This document shows, piece by piece, positions 13,431 through 14,382 of a DNA stretch of 14,382 bases (positions within the stretch are counted from its first letter, which is position 1; every line of letters starts with the position of its first letter). The DNA is from Methanothrix harundinacea. Its GTDB lineage: Archaea > Halobacteriota > Methanosarcinia > Methanotrichales > Methanotrichaceae. Made by a program: the position numbers and the translations under genes. The notes under the pieces were generated by a model. That model was not told the origin of the DNA. It saw only the letters and a program-made list of their open reading frames with translations, and ran no database searches. The DNA lies in the NCBI GenBank assembly GCA_002502785.1, contig DAQG01000123.1, positions 1 to 14,382 of the forward strand, written 5' to 3'.

Positions 13431-13573
13431 CCGAGCAGGGAGGGTCAGTCCAAGTTGCTACTACAGCCTGGGAGGATGGCAGGAGATTCACCCATCAAAA
13501 ACCGAATATGTCCACCTCAAGATGTCTACGTTATGGCCTTCTTCCATGGACAGCAACTAACTGATAGCACATT

Positions 13574-13693
13574 CTATTCACGAATCAAGTTTTTTTTTTC
13601 AACTGCCTCTAAATAAGCATTGATTATGGCTTCAATTCCGCTTTTTTGTTCGAGTTGAGAGACACGTGTCGACCATAAAGAGGTGGTCTTTTC
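13574..13693 (-). pseudogene. AT-rich gene tail, probably a truncated remnant
   Basis: The minus strand encodes a protein-like C-terminus, with SQLEQKSGIEAIINAYLEAV followed by EKKNLIRE and a stop. It is AT-rich and unlike the flanking genes. Upstream it runs into the hairpin element near 13700, where the sequence stops looking coding, so its 5' part seems lost. It holds a run of ten A (T10 on the plus strand at 13590-13599), a slippage-prone site also suggesting decay. I do not recognise the family. Confidence 0.35.
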
Positions 13694-13716
13694 CAAAGTC
13701 AAACTGGCGGCGGCGC

Positions 13717-13779
13717 ACCCCGCAGCAGAGCTGCGGGGTATTGGTATGAAAATAGGTTTGTACAAATGCCTATTTTCAT
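13717..13779 (+). repeat. Two adjacent perfect hairpins, possible mobile-element relic
   Basis: Hairpin 1 has arms ACCCCGCAGC (13717-13726) and GCTGCGGGGT (13730-13739) with an AGA loop: a perfect 10-bp stem. Hairpin 2 has arms ATGAAAATAGG (13746-13756) and CCTATTTTCAT (13769-13779): a perfect 11-bp stem, whose loop contains the palindrome TTTGTACAAA. They sit exactly between two truncated genes. Subterminal hairpins are typical of IS200/IS605 elements and their short non-autonomous derivatives; no transposase gene is present, so this origin is inference. A two-part terminator is the alternative. Confidence 0.5.
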
Positions 13780-13791
13780 TAGCATGGGTGA

Positions 13792-13962
13792 CCCCCCACC
13801 TTCGCGAGGGTGAGCCTCAAGGACGGCGTTGCCACCACCATCATGACCACCGGGGCCGGGATCCTCAGCTCCGTGGCTCGGGCCGAGGGGTACGTCCTGG
13901 TTCCAGAGGAGGTCGAAGGAAGGGAGAAGGGCGAGATGGTGGAGGTGAACCTGATCGAGTGA
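13792..13962 (+). pseudogene. moeA: 3' fragment of moeA (molybdopterin molybdenumtransferase)
   Basis: About 55 residues match the C-terminal domain IV of MoeA: FARVSLKDG, then TTGAGILSSVARAEGYVLVP and EEVEGREKGEMVEVNLIE before a TGA. Full MoeA is about 400 residues and inserts molybdenum or tungsten into molybdopterin, needed for example by formylmethanofuran dehydrogenase. Here an in-frame TGA (13789-13791) and the hairpin pair lie directly upstream, and no other MoeA sequence is visible to the left, so the 5' part is gone. A GTG at 13810 could start a 50-residue ORF, but that would lack all catalytic regions. The coding pattern is still clean, suggesting recent loss. Confidence 0.65.
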
Positions 13963-14195
13963 TCGGGGGCTTTGTAAGGAGTAAGGGGACGGGCCGACAA
14001 TGGTCAAAGACGAAGAATCCTACAATGGCGGAAGTGGTCGAGGCAGCGGGAATGGAGGCCAGGCCCCTAGGTCGGATCATAAAAGTGGCGGGTCTTCAGG
14101 TAAATAACACAACCGGGACGGGAGTAACTAATCGATATTACATCGTCGAGCTGAAGGAAAAGGTTGAGAAGATGCTGGAAGTGGCAAGCTGGTGA
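13959..14195 (+). CDS. Small ORF coupled to the moeA fragment, function unknown
   Basis: A GTG at 13959 overlaps the moeA stop in GTGA and opens 78 codons in a frame matching no family I know. GGAGGTG lies about 11 nt upstream. From the internal ATG at 14025 the peptide reads MAEVVEAAGMEARPLGRIIK and continues through NNTTGTGVTNRYYIVELKEK to a short hydrophobic end. The second half looks like a real folded segment, perhaps a winged-helix-like unit; the first 20 residues are less convincing. If real, it was the gene after moeA in its operon. Its promoter may be lost with the moeA 5' part. Confidence 0.35.
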   Translation: MIGGFVRSKGTGRQWSKTKNPTMAEVVEAAGMEARPLGRIIKVAGLQVNNTTGTGVTNRYYIVELKEKVEKMLEVASW

Positions 14196-14382
14196 TGTAG
14201 CACATCAATCTTTCTTCTGACTAAACAATTCTGAATTATTTTTAATACATGATTGATTGTTTATAAGGTGTAGGTATACCTGGTTTCCTAACTCGTCAGG
14301 CAGCGTGCCGAATGTGGTGTAATTTCGGGCACCCCATATCCTCAACCACCGCTATTCACACTCCATTGATAAATATCTTCGT
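14196..14382. other. Gene-free right edge with a TATA-like box
   Basis: T-rich ATTATTTTTAATA (about 14235-14247) could end transcription of the small ORF. TTTATAAG (14260-14267) is a TATA-like box on the plus strand, followed by the perfect palindrome AGGTATACCT (14272-14281). These may serve a gene or RNA beyond the window. No gene is visible up to 14382. Confidence 0.25.

Noticed and set aside
13683..14195. Plus-strand open frame of 170 codons across the hairpins and moeA fragment
   Set aside because: Its first part reads through the hairpins and the moeA fragment in the wrong frame, giving His/Arg/Gly-rich sequence; only the part after the moeA stop may be real.

Overview
The window looks like chromosomal DNA of a methanogenic archaeon. 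The evidence is an archaeal CODH/ACS operon (cdhA, cdhB and the start of cdhC), an archaeal translation factor aIF5A with its hypusine lysine, cobalamin genes of the archaeal type, and TATA-type promoters with GGAGG or GGTGA ribosome binding sites. The GC-rich coding sequence and the gene content suggest an aceticlastic relative of Methanothrix/Methanocrinis (Methanotrichaceae), but this placement is inference. No plasmid, phage, transposase gene, CRISPR array, rRNA or tRNA was found.

Layout. Positions 1-3095 (minus strand) hold cdhA-cdhB-cdhC', the carbon monoxide dehydrogenase part of the acetyl-CoA decarbonylase/synthase complex. An AT-rich divergent control region (3096-3372) separates it from a plus-strand cobamide operon: cobD, a cysteine-rich small-domain protein, a possible 17-codon mini-ORF, and cbiB. 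These are chained by 4-nt ATGA overlaps. The CODH/ACS complex needs a corrinoid in its CdhDE subunits, so the two operons make functional sense together. Next comes a convergent A-type Fe-S carrier-like gene (5751-6077, minus), divergent from an unrecognised 216-residue protein (6279-6929, plus). The unrecognised gene's promoter carries helically phased short repeats.

Positions 7131-8553 are the least ordinary part: an AT-rich membrane-anchored exported protein of unknown function, then a 664-nt gene-free stretch containing a strongly strand-asymmetric GC-rich island. Then follows a secreted gingipain-like (family C25) cysteine peptidase (8554-10635). Downstream of it lie an inverted repeat and a possible decayed gene.

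Positions 10983-13377 (minus) hold aspC (class I aminotransferase), then eif5A and speB (agmatinase/ureohydrolase). eif5A and speB are 5 nt apart. Agmatinase yields putrescine, the precursor of the spermidine used to make hypusine on aIF5A, so this pair joins a translation factor to the supply line of its own modification. The right end (13574-14195) is scar-like: an AT-rich gene tail with an A10 run, a pair of perfect hairpins, a 3' fragment of moeA, and a small ORF coupled to it by a GTGA overlap.

Most of the window is well-understood metabolism. I did not find a clear new multi-gene system. The best leads are the mini-ORF relay in the cobamide operon, the unknown 216-residue protein with its phased operator-like repeats, the GC-rich island, and the hairpin pair at the moeA scar.
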